Part shown: one piece after another, positions 53,766 through 63,000 of the stretch
Position numbering within the stretch: position 1 is the first letter of the stretch
Layout: every line of letters starts with the position of its first letter
Origin: an uncultured Polaribacter sp.
GTDB lineage: Bacteria > Bacteroidota > Bacteroidia > Flavobacteriales > Flavobacteriaceae
NCBI RefSeq assembly: GCF_947501385.1
Contig: NZ_CANMVP010000008.1
Span: 1-64,000, forward strand
Direction of reading: 5' to 3'
DNA length: 64,000 bases
Made by a program: the position numbers and the translations under genes
The notes under the pieces: model-generated
The model's database searches: none
What the model saw: only the letters and a program-made list of their open reading frames with translations
What the model was told of the DNA's origin: nothing

Positions 53766-55844
53766 ATGAAAAATATACTTTTATTTTTTTTAGGATGTAT
53801 TACTTTAATTTCTTGTGAGGAGAATAAAGCTAATTTTGTTACGATTATTGAATCACCAAATAAGAATATTAAGGTTAACTTCTCGCTTTCATCCGAAAAA
53901 CAACCAATGTATGTTGTAAGTTTTAAAAATGAAACGGTGATTGATACTTCTAAAATGAGTTTCGATTTAAAAGATGCACTTTCATTAGAAACAGATTTTA
54001 AAATTTTAAATACTACTACAGATACTTTTAATGAAACCTGGCAAATGGTTTGGGGAGAAGATCAAGAAGTTATAAATAATTACAATTCACTTAAAATTGA
54101 ATTGCAAGAGACATCCGAATTAAAAAGAAAACTGAATATTATTTTTAAGGTTTATAATGACGGAATAGGATTTAGATACGAATTTCCAAAGCAAGAAAAT
54201 CTCACTAATGTTACTATCACAGATGAAAATACCGAATTTAATTTAACAGGAAATCACAAAACTTGGTGGATTCCTGGTGATTGGGATATTTACGAATATC
54301 TATATACCACTTCTAAATTTTCTGATATAAATGCGTTTAAGGATTATATTCCAGGAGCACATTTAGGACAAACCTATATTCCAGAAAATGCTGTAAATAC
54401 GCCAGTAACTATGAAAACAGATACTGGTTTATATTTGAGTTTTCATGAAGCAGATTTAACCGATTATGCAGGGATGACTTTAGCAGTTGATACTATAAAT
54501 CTTGAAATGAAAAGTGAATTGGTTGGTAATTCCAAAGGAATAAAAGTTAGCAGAGCAACTCCTTTTAAAACACCTTGGAGAGCGATTCAGATTGCAGAAA
54601 AACCTGGAGATTTAATTGAGTCTAAATTGATTATAAATTTAAATGAGCCAAATTCGGTAGAAGACATGAGTTTTTTTACACCAACTAAATACGTTGGTAT
54701 TTGGTGGGACATGCATATTGGAACAGGTAATTGGGATTATGCGGGTAAAAATCACGCAGCAAATACAAAATATGCCAAAGAACTGATTGATTTTGCTTCA
54801 GAAAATAACATTAATGCAATGTTGGTAGAAGGTTGGAATATTGGCTGGGAACAATGGTGGGATAAAAAAGCGAAGAAAGTTCATTTCGATTTTGTAACTC
54901 CGTATCCAGATTATAATTTACAAGAAGTTGTTGCCTATGGAAAATCTAAAAATGTAGCATTAATTATGCACCATGAAACTTCTGCAGATATTACATTGTA
55001 TGAAAAACAGTTAGATACTGCTTTTGCGTTAATGAAAGAGCTGAAAATTCACGCAGTAAAAACGGGGTATGTGGGAAGTGTAATTCCTGAAGGGGAATAC
55101 CATCATGGTCAGTTTATGGTAAATCACTATCAAAAAGTATTAGAAAAAGGGATCGAAAATCAAGTGGCTATCAATGCACACGAGCCAATTAAGGCAACTG
55201 GAAAACGAAGAACCTATCCTGTTGCTATTTCTCGCGAAGGAGTTCGCGGACAAGAATATAATGCTTGGTCTGACGATGGTGGGAATCCGCCAGAACATTT
55301 AACCATAGTTCCATTTACGAGAATGTTGGGAGGTCCAATAGATTATACACCAGGAATTTTTAATACTACATTAAAACCTTATAAAGTAAAAAATCAAGTT
55401 AATACAACATTAGCGCACCAATTAGCTTTATACGTGGTTTTGTACAGTCCTGTACAAATGGTGCCAGACTTAATTAAAAACTATAAAAATAATCCTGCTT
55501 TTCAATTTATTAGAGACGTTGGCGTAGATTGGAAAAAAACCAAAGTCTTAGATGCAGAAATTGGTGATTATATTATTGTTGCAAGACAAGAAAAAAAATC
55601 TAAAAAATGGTTTGTTGGTGCAATTACTGATGAAAATTTAAGAACTATTAAAATTAATTTAGATTTTTTAGAGGAAGGAAAAACATATATTGCAACCATT
55701 TATAAAGATGCAAGTGGTTCACATTATTTAAAAAATCCAGAAGCTTATAAAATAAGCAAGCAAAATGTAACCAAAGAAACTATTCTAACTATAAAATTAG
55801 CTGCTGGTGGTGGTTGTGCAATTTCAATTGTCAAAAATCAGTAA
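53766..55844 (+). CDS. GH97 glycosidase, inverting SusB-like type
   Basis: A 692-residue lipoprotein (Cys near residue 17, TLISCEENK). The N-terminal beta-sandwich (about 25-270) precedes the barrel (280-590). VGIWWDMHIGTG and MLVEGWNIGWEQWWDK carry the barrel entrance, IMHHETSADITLYE has Glu404 in the base position of SusB, and INAHEPIKATGKRRTYP has Glu473 with REGVRGQEYNAW supplying further calcium ligands. The AHE arrangement matches the inverting alpha-glucosidase group, not the retaining alpha-galactosidase one. It likely removes alpha-linked glucose side units or ends. It is the last enzyme of the PUL, 2 bp after the GH43 gene. Confidence 0.92.
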   Translation: MKNILLFFLGCITLISCEENKANFVTIIESPNKNIKVNFSLSSEKQPMYVVSFKNETVIDTSKMSFDLKDALSLETDFKILNTTTDTFNETWQMVWGEDQEVINNYNSLKIELQETSELKRKLNIIFKVYNDGIGFRYEFPKQENLTNVTITDENTEFNLTGNHKTWWIPGDWDIYEYLYTTSKFSDINAFKDYIPGAHLGQTYIPENAVNTPVTMKTDTGLYLSFHEADLTDYAGMTLAVDTINLEMKSELVGNSKGIKVSRATPFKTPWRAIQIAEKPGDLIESKLIINLNEPNSVEDMSFFTPTKYVGIWWDMHIGTGNWDYAGKNHAANTKYAKELIDFASENNINAMLVEGWNIGWEQWWDKKAKKVHFDFVTPYPDYNLQEVVAYGKSKNVALIMHHETSADITLYEKQLDTAFALMKELKIHAVKTGYVGSVIPEGEYHHGQFMVNHYQKVLEKGIENQVAINAHEPIKATGKRRTYPVAISREGVRGQEYNAWSDDGGNPPEHLTIVPFTRMLGGPIDYTPGIFNTTLKPYKVKNQVNTTLAHQLALYVVLYSPVQMVPDLIKNYKNNPAFQFIRDVGVDWKKTKVLDAEIGDYIIVARQEKKSKKWFVGAITDENLRTIKINLDFLEEGKTYIATIYKDASGSHYLKNPEAYKISKQNVTKETILTIKLAAGGGCAISIVKNQ

Positions 55845-56108
55845 TTAAGAAAAAAAATAACTTCTACTAAATAGTCCGAATAAAAAATTACTTCAATAAT
55901 TTTTTATTTTTAGTTACCTCCTGTTTTCAACTTTTTCTATTTTCTTATAAAAAATCAAGAATTTTACTATAAAAATTATTTTTTTCGCATAAAATGTAAC
56001 GTTTCTATATTTTTATCGTTATTAAGTTAGATTATTTATCATAAAATTAACAAAAATATGTTTTTGTATAATTAATTTAACGGAAAATATGTAACCAACT
56101 CAATTACA

Positions 56109-58739
56109 ATGAAAACAAATAATTTAAGTTCAGTAAAAATTCTTTGTTCTTTATTTTTAACTCTTGCTTTTGTAGGAGTTCAAGATATGAACGCACAGTT
56201 TTGGAAAAAGAAAAAGAAAGAAGCTTCAAAAACAGAAATGGCAGCCAAGAAAAAGGCGCCAAAAAAGAAAGAGAAAACAATAAAAGAACTCACTAAGAGT
56301 AGCAAAAAAATAGTCGGTTTGTTTACCATCTATCAAGATACTGTAAGTGGTGCTACCAAATTATTGATAAAAAAAGACCAACTAGATAAAGACTTTATCT
56401 ACTTCTCTCAAATTTCAGATGGTATTGCATCTGTAGGTGCTTTCAGAGGAAATTATAAAGGATCCAGTGTTTTTCATGTGAAAAAATATTTTAATCGCTT
56501 AGAATTTGTGGCACCAAATACCTCTTTTTATTTTGACAAGGATAATGCTATTTCTAAATCTTCTGAAGCAAACATTAGTGATGCTGTATTAGCGAGTGGA
56601 AAAGTGTTAGCATCTGATGATAAAAAAGGAGAATATCTAATTGATGCAGATGGTTTATTTTTATCAGAAACATTTACTAGAGTCAAAGGCCCAAGATTTC
56701 CAGGACAATCTCCATTTGCATTCAGTTTGGGGAGTTTTAGTAAAAGCAAATCGAAAATTAAAGAAATTAAAAATTATCCAGAAAACACAAATGTTAAAAC
56801 AGAGTATGTTTATAGCAATCCGAATGTGTTAAATGGGGGTGGAAGAGATGTAACTGATGGAAGAAATGTTTCCATAAAAGTTTTTCATACGTTTATGAAC
56901 ATGCCAGAAAGTGATTATGTTCCTAGAATGGATGATGCAAGAGTCGGGTATTTTTTAACACAAACAAATGACATGACATCTACCGATGTTGTAAATTATA
57001 GAGATTTTATTCACCGATGGAAATTGGTAAAGAAAAATCCAAATGCTGTACTTTCAGAACCCGTAACTCCAATCACATGGTGGATAGAGAACACAACACC
57101 AAAAGAATTTAGAGAAACAATTAAAGAAGGTGTTTTGGCATGGAATACAGCTTTCGAGAAAGCTGGTTTTAAAAACGCAATGGTTGTAAAAGTACAGCCA
57201 GATGATGCAGAATGGGATGCAGGCGATGTACGTTATAATGTTTTAAGATGGACTTCTTCTCCAAATCCTCCTTTTGGTGGTTATGGACCAAGTTTTGTAA
57301 ATCCAAGAACAGGAGAAATCTTAGGAGCAGATATCATGTTAGAATACGTGCATTTTACAAATAGAGTGTATTATGACAGAGTTTTTGACAATGCTGCTGC
57401 ACTAAGTTTAAATATATTAACGGAAGCGGAAGAAAAAGAAAAATTCTTTAAAAATAAAGCAAATCATTTATACTGCTCTAAAGGGCATTTAATGCACGAA
57501 AATACATTGTTCGGGCAAACAGTGCTATCAGCTGCGGGTGCTTCTGAATTAGAGATGGAAGGGATGAAGAAAGAAGGAATGAAATCTTTAATTATGCATG
57601 AAGTTGGCCATACTTTAGGGTTGAACCACAATATGAAAGCAAGTCAGTTATTTTCTCCTGAACAATTAGCAGATGCAAACTTCATCAAAGGAAAAGCCTT
57701 AACTGGTTCTGTGATGGATTATGCAGGAATTAATTTAACTTTAGACAGAAGTAAGCAAGGGCAATATTATGATATGGCTGTTGGCCCTTATGATGTATGG
57801 GCAATTCAATTTGGGTATACACCTTTTAGAACAAAAGCTGAAATGAATGCCTTATTAGTGCAATCTACAAAACCAGCATTAATTTTTGGAAACGATGCAG
57901 ACGATATGCGCTCTCCAGGAAAAGCAATTGACCCAAGAGTTATGATTGGAGATTTGTCTAATGATCAAATTGGTTATTCTATAGACCGAATTCAATTGGT
58001 AAATAAAATGATGAAAGATATTAAAACTCGTTTTGGCAATACTGGTGAATCTTACATGCAATTAAGACAAGCTTATTATATTTTAAGTGGACAATCTGCA
58101 ACTGCTGCAGGAGTAATTTCTAGATTTATTGGCGGTGTTTATGTAGATAGAGCTGCACCAGGTCAAGTAGGAGGTACGCAACCTTATACACCTGTAAGTT
58201 TAGAGGATCAAAAAAGAGCCATGGATGCTTTAAAAAATTATGTTTTTGCGCCTGATGCATTTACAGCTCCAAAAGATTTGTATAATTATTTAGCAAGCCA
58301 AAGAAGAGGTTATAACTTTTTTGGAGGGCCGGAAGATCCTAAGATTCACGAGCAAGTATTGAGCTACCAAACCAGAGTTTTAGCACATATAATGCATCCA
58401 AATACATTACAAAGAATTTCTAATTCAGAATTGTATGGTAATGAGTATAAGTTATCTAGTTTTATGACAGATTTAAACAATACTATGTTTAAGTCAGATA
58501 TAAATGGTAGTGTTAATTCTTTTCGTCAGAATTTACAAGCTGCTTATACAAAAGGATTGATAGGGATGATTTCTGGAAAAACAAGTAGTAGGTATTCAGT
58601 AGCCTCTAAATCTATGGCAATTTATAATTTAAACAACATCAAATCTTGGGTGGCTAATAATAAAGGTGATATTGCTACAAAAGCGCACAAAGCACATTTA
58701 AAGACTTTAATTACAAATGCTTTAAAGGAAATTAAATAA
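56109..58739 (+). CDS. secreted zinc metalloprotease (DUF5117/DUF4953 type)
   Basis: An 876-residue exported protein. Signal peptide about 1-29, then a Lys-rich linker (KKKKKEASKTEMAAKKK) likely cationic at the membrane. DUF5117-like region about 110-300; metzincin site HEVGHTLGLNHNMKAS with His497, Glu498, His501 and His507, and the SVMDYAG Met-turn; C-terminal helical region about 640-876. It resembles the broad family of Bacteroidetes zinc-dependent metalloproteases of unknown substrate. It lies outside the PUL by a 264-bp AT-rich gap and is followed by a terminator. Confidence 0.88.
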   Translation: MKTNNLSSVKILCSLFLTLAFVGVQDMNAQFWKKKKKEASKTEMAAKKKAPKKKEKTIKELTKSSKKIVGLFTIYQDTVSGATKLLIKKDQLDKDFIYFSQISDGIASVGAFRGNYKGSSVFHVKKYFNRLEFVAPNTSFYFDKDNAISKSSEANISDAVLASGKVLASDDKKGEYLIDADGLFLSETFTRVKGPRFPGQSPFAFSLGSFSKSKSKIKEIKNYPENTNVKTEYVYSNPNVLNGGGRDVTDGRNVSIKVFHTFMNMPESDYVPRMDDARVGYFLTQTNDMTSTDVVNYRDFIHRWKLVKKNPNAVLSEPVTPITWWIENTTPKEFRETIKEGVLAWNTAFEKAGFKNAMVVKVQPDDAEWDAGDVRYNVLRWTSSPNPPFGGYGPSFVNPRTGEILGADIMLEYVHFTNRVYYDRVFDNAAALSLNILTEAEEKEKFFKNKANHLYCSKGHLMHENTLFGQTVLSAAGASELEMEGMKKEGMKSLIMHEVGHTLGLNHNMKASQLFSPEQLADANFIKGKALTGSVMDYAGINLTLDRSKQGQYYDMAVGPYDVWAIQFGYTPFRTKAEMNALLVQSTKPALIFGNDADDMRSPGKAIDPRVMIGDLSNDQIGYSIDRIQLVNKMMKDIKTRFGNTGESYMQLRQAYYILSGQSATAAGVISRFIGGVYVDRAAPGQVGGTQPYTPVSLEDQKRAMDALKNYVFAPDAFTAPKDLYNYLASQRRGYNFFGGPEDPKIHEQVLSYQTRVLAHIMHPNTLQRISNSELYGNEYKLSSFMTDLNNTMFKSDINGSVNSFRQNLQAAYTKGLIGMISGKTSSRYSVASKSMAIYNLNNIKSWVANNKGDIATKAHKAHLKTLITNALKEIK

Positions 58740-58761
58740 TAAGATAAATATTATTTATACA

Positions 58762-58791
58762 AACCGCAATCTTATAGATTGCGGTTTTTTT
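58762..58791 (+). terminator. terminator after the metalloprotease
   Basis: ACCGCAATC and GATTGCGGT form a 9-bp stem with a 5-nt loop followed by TTTTTT, a typical rho-independent terminator. It ends just before the epimerase start codon at 58803. Confidence 0.85.
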
Positions 58792-58802
58792 ATCTTTACA
58801 AT

Positions 58803-59678
58803 ATGGCAAAAATACTCATTACAGGAGGCACAGGTTTGGTAGGTGCTAGATTAACAACATTACTTTTAGAGAGAAAGCATCAGGTAAGAATTCTATCTAG
58901 AAATCCAACAGAAAATAACGAATTTAAGTGGGATATTTCCAAAGGTTATATCGAAGAAAAAGCATTAGATAGTATAGATTATGTGATTCATTTAGCTGGC
59001 GCAGGAATTGCAGATAAACGTTGGACAGAAGAAAGAAAGAAAGTAATTATTGATAGTAGAGTAGAAACTGCAAATTTAATCTTTGATAAAATTAAAGAAA
59101 AAGGAACCTCTTTAAAAGGATTTATTTCTGCCTCTGGAAGCAATTATTACGGAGCGAAAACCACAGATAAAATTTTTCAAGAAACAGATGCCGCTGGCGA
59201 CGATTTTTTAGGAAAAGTTTGTCTACAATGGGAGGCTGCTGCAGATCAATTTAATGAACTGAAGATTCCTGTAACTATTTTAAGAACAGGCGTAGTTTTA
59301 TCTAAAAATGGTGGGGCTTTAGAGAAAATGAAAACCCCTATAATTTCGCCTTTAGGCTCAGGAAAACAGTATCTATCTTGGATTCATATTGACGATTTAT
59401 GTAACTTATATATAAAAGCAGTAGAAGAAGATTTTGTAGGAGTTTACAATGCTGTATCACCAGATTCGCATACCAGTAAAACCTTCTCCAAAACATTGGC
59501 CAAAGTTATAAAAAGACCTTATGTACCCATTGCGGTTCCAAGTTTTTTGCTAAAATTAGTTTTTGGTGATTTGGCTGTTATTTTATTAGAAGGAAGTAGG
59601 TTGTCTTCAGAAAAAATAGAAAAAAAAGGATTTAGTTTTAGATACCCGCAGTTAAAAGTAGCTTTAGAAAATTTATAA
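58803..59678 (+). CDS. TIGR01777-family NAD-dependent epimerase
   Basis: A 291-residue cytosolic SDR-extended protein from the ATG at 58803; an upstream TTG falls in the terminator T run and is rejected. ILITGGTGLVGARLT is the NAD(P)-binding loop, YVIHLAGAGIADKRWTEERK and SASGSNYYGA cover the active-site Ser/Tyr region, and RTGVVLSKNGGALEKM, GSGKQYLSWIHIDDLC and AVSPDSHTSKTF are hallmarks of the TIGR01777 group. Its substrate is unknown. It is monocistronic, with terminators on both sides. Confidence 0.9.
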   Translation: MAKILITGGTGLVGARLTTLLLERKHQVRILSRNPTENNEFKWDISKGYIEEKALDSIDYVIHLAGAGIADKRWTEERKKVIIDSRVETANLIFDKIKEKGTSLKGFISASGSNYYGAKTTDKIFQETDAAGDDFLGKVCLQWEAAADQFNELKIPVTILRTGVVLSKNGGALEKMKTPIISPLGSGKQYLSWIHIDDLCNLYIKAVEEDFVGVYNAVSPDSHTSKTFSKTLAKVIKRPYVPIAVPSFLLKLVFGDLAVILLEGSRLSSEKIEKKGFSFRYPQLKVALENL

Positions 59679-59681
59679 AAA

Positions 59682-59706
59682 AAGACGAACCTAAGTTCGT
59701 CTTTCT
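59682..59706. terminator. terminator after the epimerase
   Basis: AAGACGAAC and GTTCGTCTT form a 9-bp perfect stem around CTAA, preceded by A's and followed by TCT. It sits between convergent genes and may serve both strands. Confidence 0.75.
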
Positions 59707-59713
59707 AATTCCA

Positions 59714-59863
59714 TTATTTTAAAGCATCTGGGGCTTTTATAACTTTAAAATGATAAGAAACTAATGGTAAGATGTAATATCTTACGTTTTCAATTTCACT
59801 AGCTATTTTTATTTTCTGTTTTATTTTATAATCATCAAAAACCTGTTCCTGGCACTGGGGCAT
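59714..59863 (-). CDS. possible 49-residue overlapping reading frame
   Basis: A minus-strand frame starting at ATG 59863 inside the 56-residue peptide gene, shifted by one base, and ending in a TAA at 59714. Most of it lies in otherwise empty DNA, and the segment IASEIENVRYYILPLVSYHF looks protein-like. It may be a real overlapping gene, the displaced tail of a frameshifted longer protein, or chance. There is no clear ribosome site. Confidence 0.25.
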   Translation of the reverse strand: MPQCQEQVFDDYKIKQKIKIASEIENVRYYILPLVSYHFKVIKAPDALK

Positions 59864-60005
59864 CTGGAGATTGTGCTTGTGCTTTTTGTGGACTTAATAT
59901 TAAATAAGTTCCTAATGCAGTAAGTGCAGCATATTTTCCATAATCGCCAATTTTCTGAATGGCTTCTTTTCTATCAATGATCGTATCTTCTTTTGTTAAT
60001 TTCAT
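59835..60005 (-). CDS. 56-residue single-helix membrane peptide
   Basis: An ATG at 60005 opens a 57-codon frame. The peptide begins MKLTKEDTIIDRKEAIQKIG, then has a hydrophobic stretch (residues 25-37, YAALTALGTYLIL) and an exported-looking tail KAQAQSPDAPVPGTGF. The layout (DRKEA-x-KIG helix, hydrophobic segment, short Pro/Gly tail ending in an aromatic) recurs in small flavobacterial proteins of unknown function. It starts 17 bp after the stop of the T9SS protein gene on the same strand and is probably co-transcribed with it. Confidence 0.65.
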   Translation of the reverse strand: MKLTKEDTIIDRKEAIQKIGDYGKYAALTALGTYLILSPQKAQAQSPDAPVPGTGF

Positions 60006-60022
60006 TTTTTAAAATTTAGGGG

Positions 60023-63000
60023 TTATTTTAAAATAATTTTTTTGTTAATTTCAATTGTTCCACTTTTTAGTTTAGAAAAGTAAACACCAGTAGATAATTT
60101 TGGCAATTGAATTTTTGAATTTCCATCAGAAGAAAAAACAGTAGAAAATACTTTTTTTCCTAAAATAGTAAACAATTCTATTTTAATTTTTTGATCTACA
60201 ACACCAGTAATAATAAGTTCATTTTTATCATTATTAAAAATGGTATTACTATTAGATGATTCATTTTCTAAAGATAAAACACTAGATCTGGTGTGTATAA
60301 AAAAGTTTCCTACACCATTTAAATCTGAAGTTAATACAACTTTATAGGTATCAGAAATTTCGTTTAATTTGGTGAAAGCTTTATTTGCTTTGTCTTCTAA
60401 ATACACATGTAAGCCAGAGGGAATATTCTTGTTCTGAGAAGTAAAAGTTATTTCTGAACCCGCTTTCGCGTTGATTCCTATAGGAATCACCATAGCTTCG
60501 TGATTATCATTTGGAATTGATTGAATACTTAATTTCTTACTTGTAGCATTAGAAACCAATTCTGTGAAAATTTGAAAATCTGAAGGAACTCCGCCAAATA
60601 TTTCACCATCATAACCGTCGTCAAAACCAGTTGTAGTACCCTCTATATAGTAGATTTTTGTAGATTTACTATTAGATGTATCTGTTACATTCAATTTTAT
60701 TTCAGTTCTGCTACTTTTTAAAAACGTGTCTGTATTTTGATGACTCTGAGAGGTTTTAGAAAAGTTTATTCCCAAATTATTATCAACGTTTACAAAGAAG
60801 GCTTGTCCAGGTGCAATTTGAAAATCTTCAATCGTAATTCTGGTATCGTAATCTCCAGTTCCACCATTCAAGCTAGGATCCCAAACCCATAAAGTTTGTG
60901 ATTTTAAACTTTTACCTACACCCGTATTTTCAGTTAAAAAATCGGCACTACTTATATAAGAAGGATACGGATTAGATACCAAATTAAATGAATTTACATT
61001 TTGAGTTACTGTTGTTGGAACATCGGCTGTTTGTAATGTTCCTGTAAATGAAATATCTCCAGAGGTAGTAAGTCTAGAAATATACCCTAAGCCAGAAGTC
61101 ATATTATCAGTAGTGTCATCACCACCAATACCATCTACTTGGCCAACTTTATAATACTGCCATTTTTCTGAAGCTAATGTTTTTGAATTATCGAAATTTG
61201 CCAAAGCAACATTTTTATCATTTCCTGTGCCGTTACCTTTGGCCAAATTTGGATGTGATATTACAAAATCTGCCACATTTTGTCCAGAAAAAGGAGCGCC
61301 AATTAAATACCAAGTATTTGCATTTAAGCTTCTTTTATACGTCAGTTTTCCTGAAGAGGTTCCTTTAACAATAATAGAACTACTAGAGTTTAAGGTAAAT
61401 GAGCCAGTATTTGTTAAGTTTCCATTAACGGTTAAAGATTTATTATCAATTATGGTTAAAGAGCCCACAACATCAATATCATTTACAACAACTGCTGTAA
61501 GATCTAAATTTGCAATTTTTCCTATTGGAATTGATACATTATCTAATACAGCTGGTATTCTATTCAAGCTCCAATTTGCTGGGACAGACCAATTTCCAGA
61601 ATTTGAAATAAATTCATTTGTAACAGCATTTGTATGTATGGTTATTTGAATTTCTTTTTTGTAATAGCTGCCTACATTCGGTGCATTATAAGCAATAGTA
61701 TATACTCCAGGAGTAGAGGAAGAAAGATCGATGACTCCTGTAGCTGTGTTAATTGATAAACCAGAAGTACTAGAAAAAGTTCCGCCAGAAATACCCGCTA
61801 TTGTTGGAGTCGCATCTGAATCGTAAATAGAATAATTATCTTCTGAATAGGAAATTTTAGAAAAATCATTATAATGCAGGTCTATAAATTTCTCTATAAC
61901 TTTTGCATAATCTCTAGAGAAAAAAGGAATTGTTGGACTTCTACTATCTGAAACACCATAAGTAGATGAGAAGATACTGCCTAAATCTCTTACTCTTCTA
62001 TTTACTTCTGTCATAATGCCATCTATGGTGCCACCACCACCATTTACAGTACCGCCTCCTTCTACAACTGTATTTGCGGTAGTTGTGTTCCCCGAACCGT
62101 GTCTAATATTATTGTAAAAATCTCCAGCAAAATAGCTATTTGAACCTGGATTTGTATCATCACAAGAACCTTGTCCGCCATCACCAATATTACTTGGTAC
62201 CGTTCTATAACCTTCTGTTCTGCCACAACCGGCATAACCTAGATCTGCATATTTCTTACCGCCTGTAGACTGCATGATTCCTCCAAAACTAGTAGCACCT
62301 CTAATTAAATCTTCAAAAGTAGCTCCACTAATGTTATTGTTAATTAAGTTTTTTATGGTTACTCTTGCCAATTCAGTTGTATTTGTACTCGTATTATTCA
62401 AGTCTTCATCAAAAGAGCTGCTAGTTAAGTTGTAACCAGCTTCTATTCTTGGAACCGTATGGCTTTGTCCATGCAAATCTATATACAATCCCTTTCCGAA
62501 TTTACTGTTAATATCTGCACTTGCAGCGTCTATAAAATTATGAAAAGCATCATAATAGACCTTTGCTGTAGCGTTTCCACAAGTAGCAACACTTTCGTTT
62601 CTATTTGGATCTAATTTTTTTCTATGAAGATTGTTTATGATGATGTAAGGATACACACCAAATTGATCAAAACATTTTTTCTGAATTTCTTTGATTAACA
62701 CGTCTGTATTATCATCCATTGCATTAGTACCACAAGTTCTATCTGGAATTTCACCATTATTAGGTGTTAATCTACCGCCATGTGGTGCAGAAATAATAAT
62801 TGGCATTGTACCAGGAATGTATTCTATGTATTTTTTGCTGTCTTCTTGATATTGAGAAATTCCAGGAAATACAGTATCTATGATTGTAACTGTGTCTGTA
62901 TACACAGATCCACAAGACCCTGAAGTCGTATAAGAGACTGTATAAGTTCCAACCGTGGAAGCTGAAACATCAATTACTCCTGTGGCACTATTAATTGATA

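Noticed and set aside
53766..55844. GH97 as an alpha-galactosidase
   Set aside because: The NAHEPIKATG block with Glu473 and the HHE block with Glu404 match the inverting SusB group rather than the retaining alpha-galactosidase group.
34011..55844. Laminarin PUL
   Set aside because: No GH16 or GH17 gene and no typical laminarin-binding protein is seen; the sulfatase and GH43 also argue against it.
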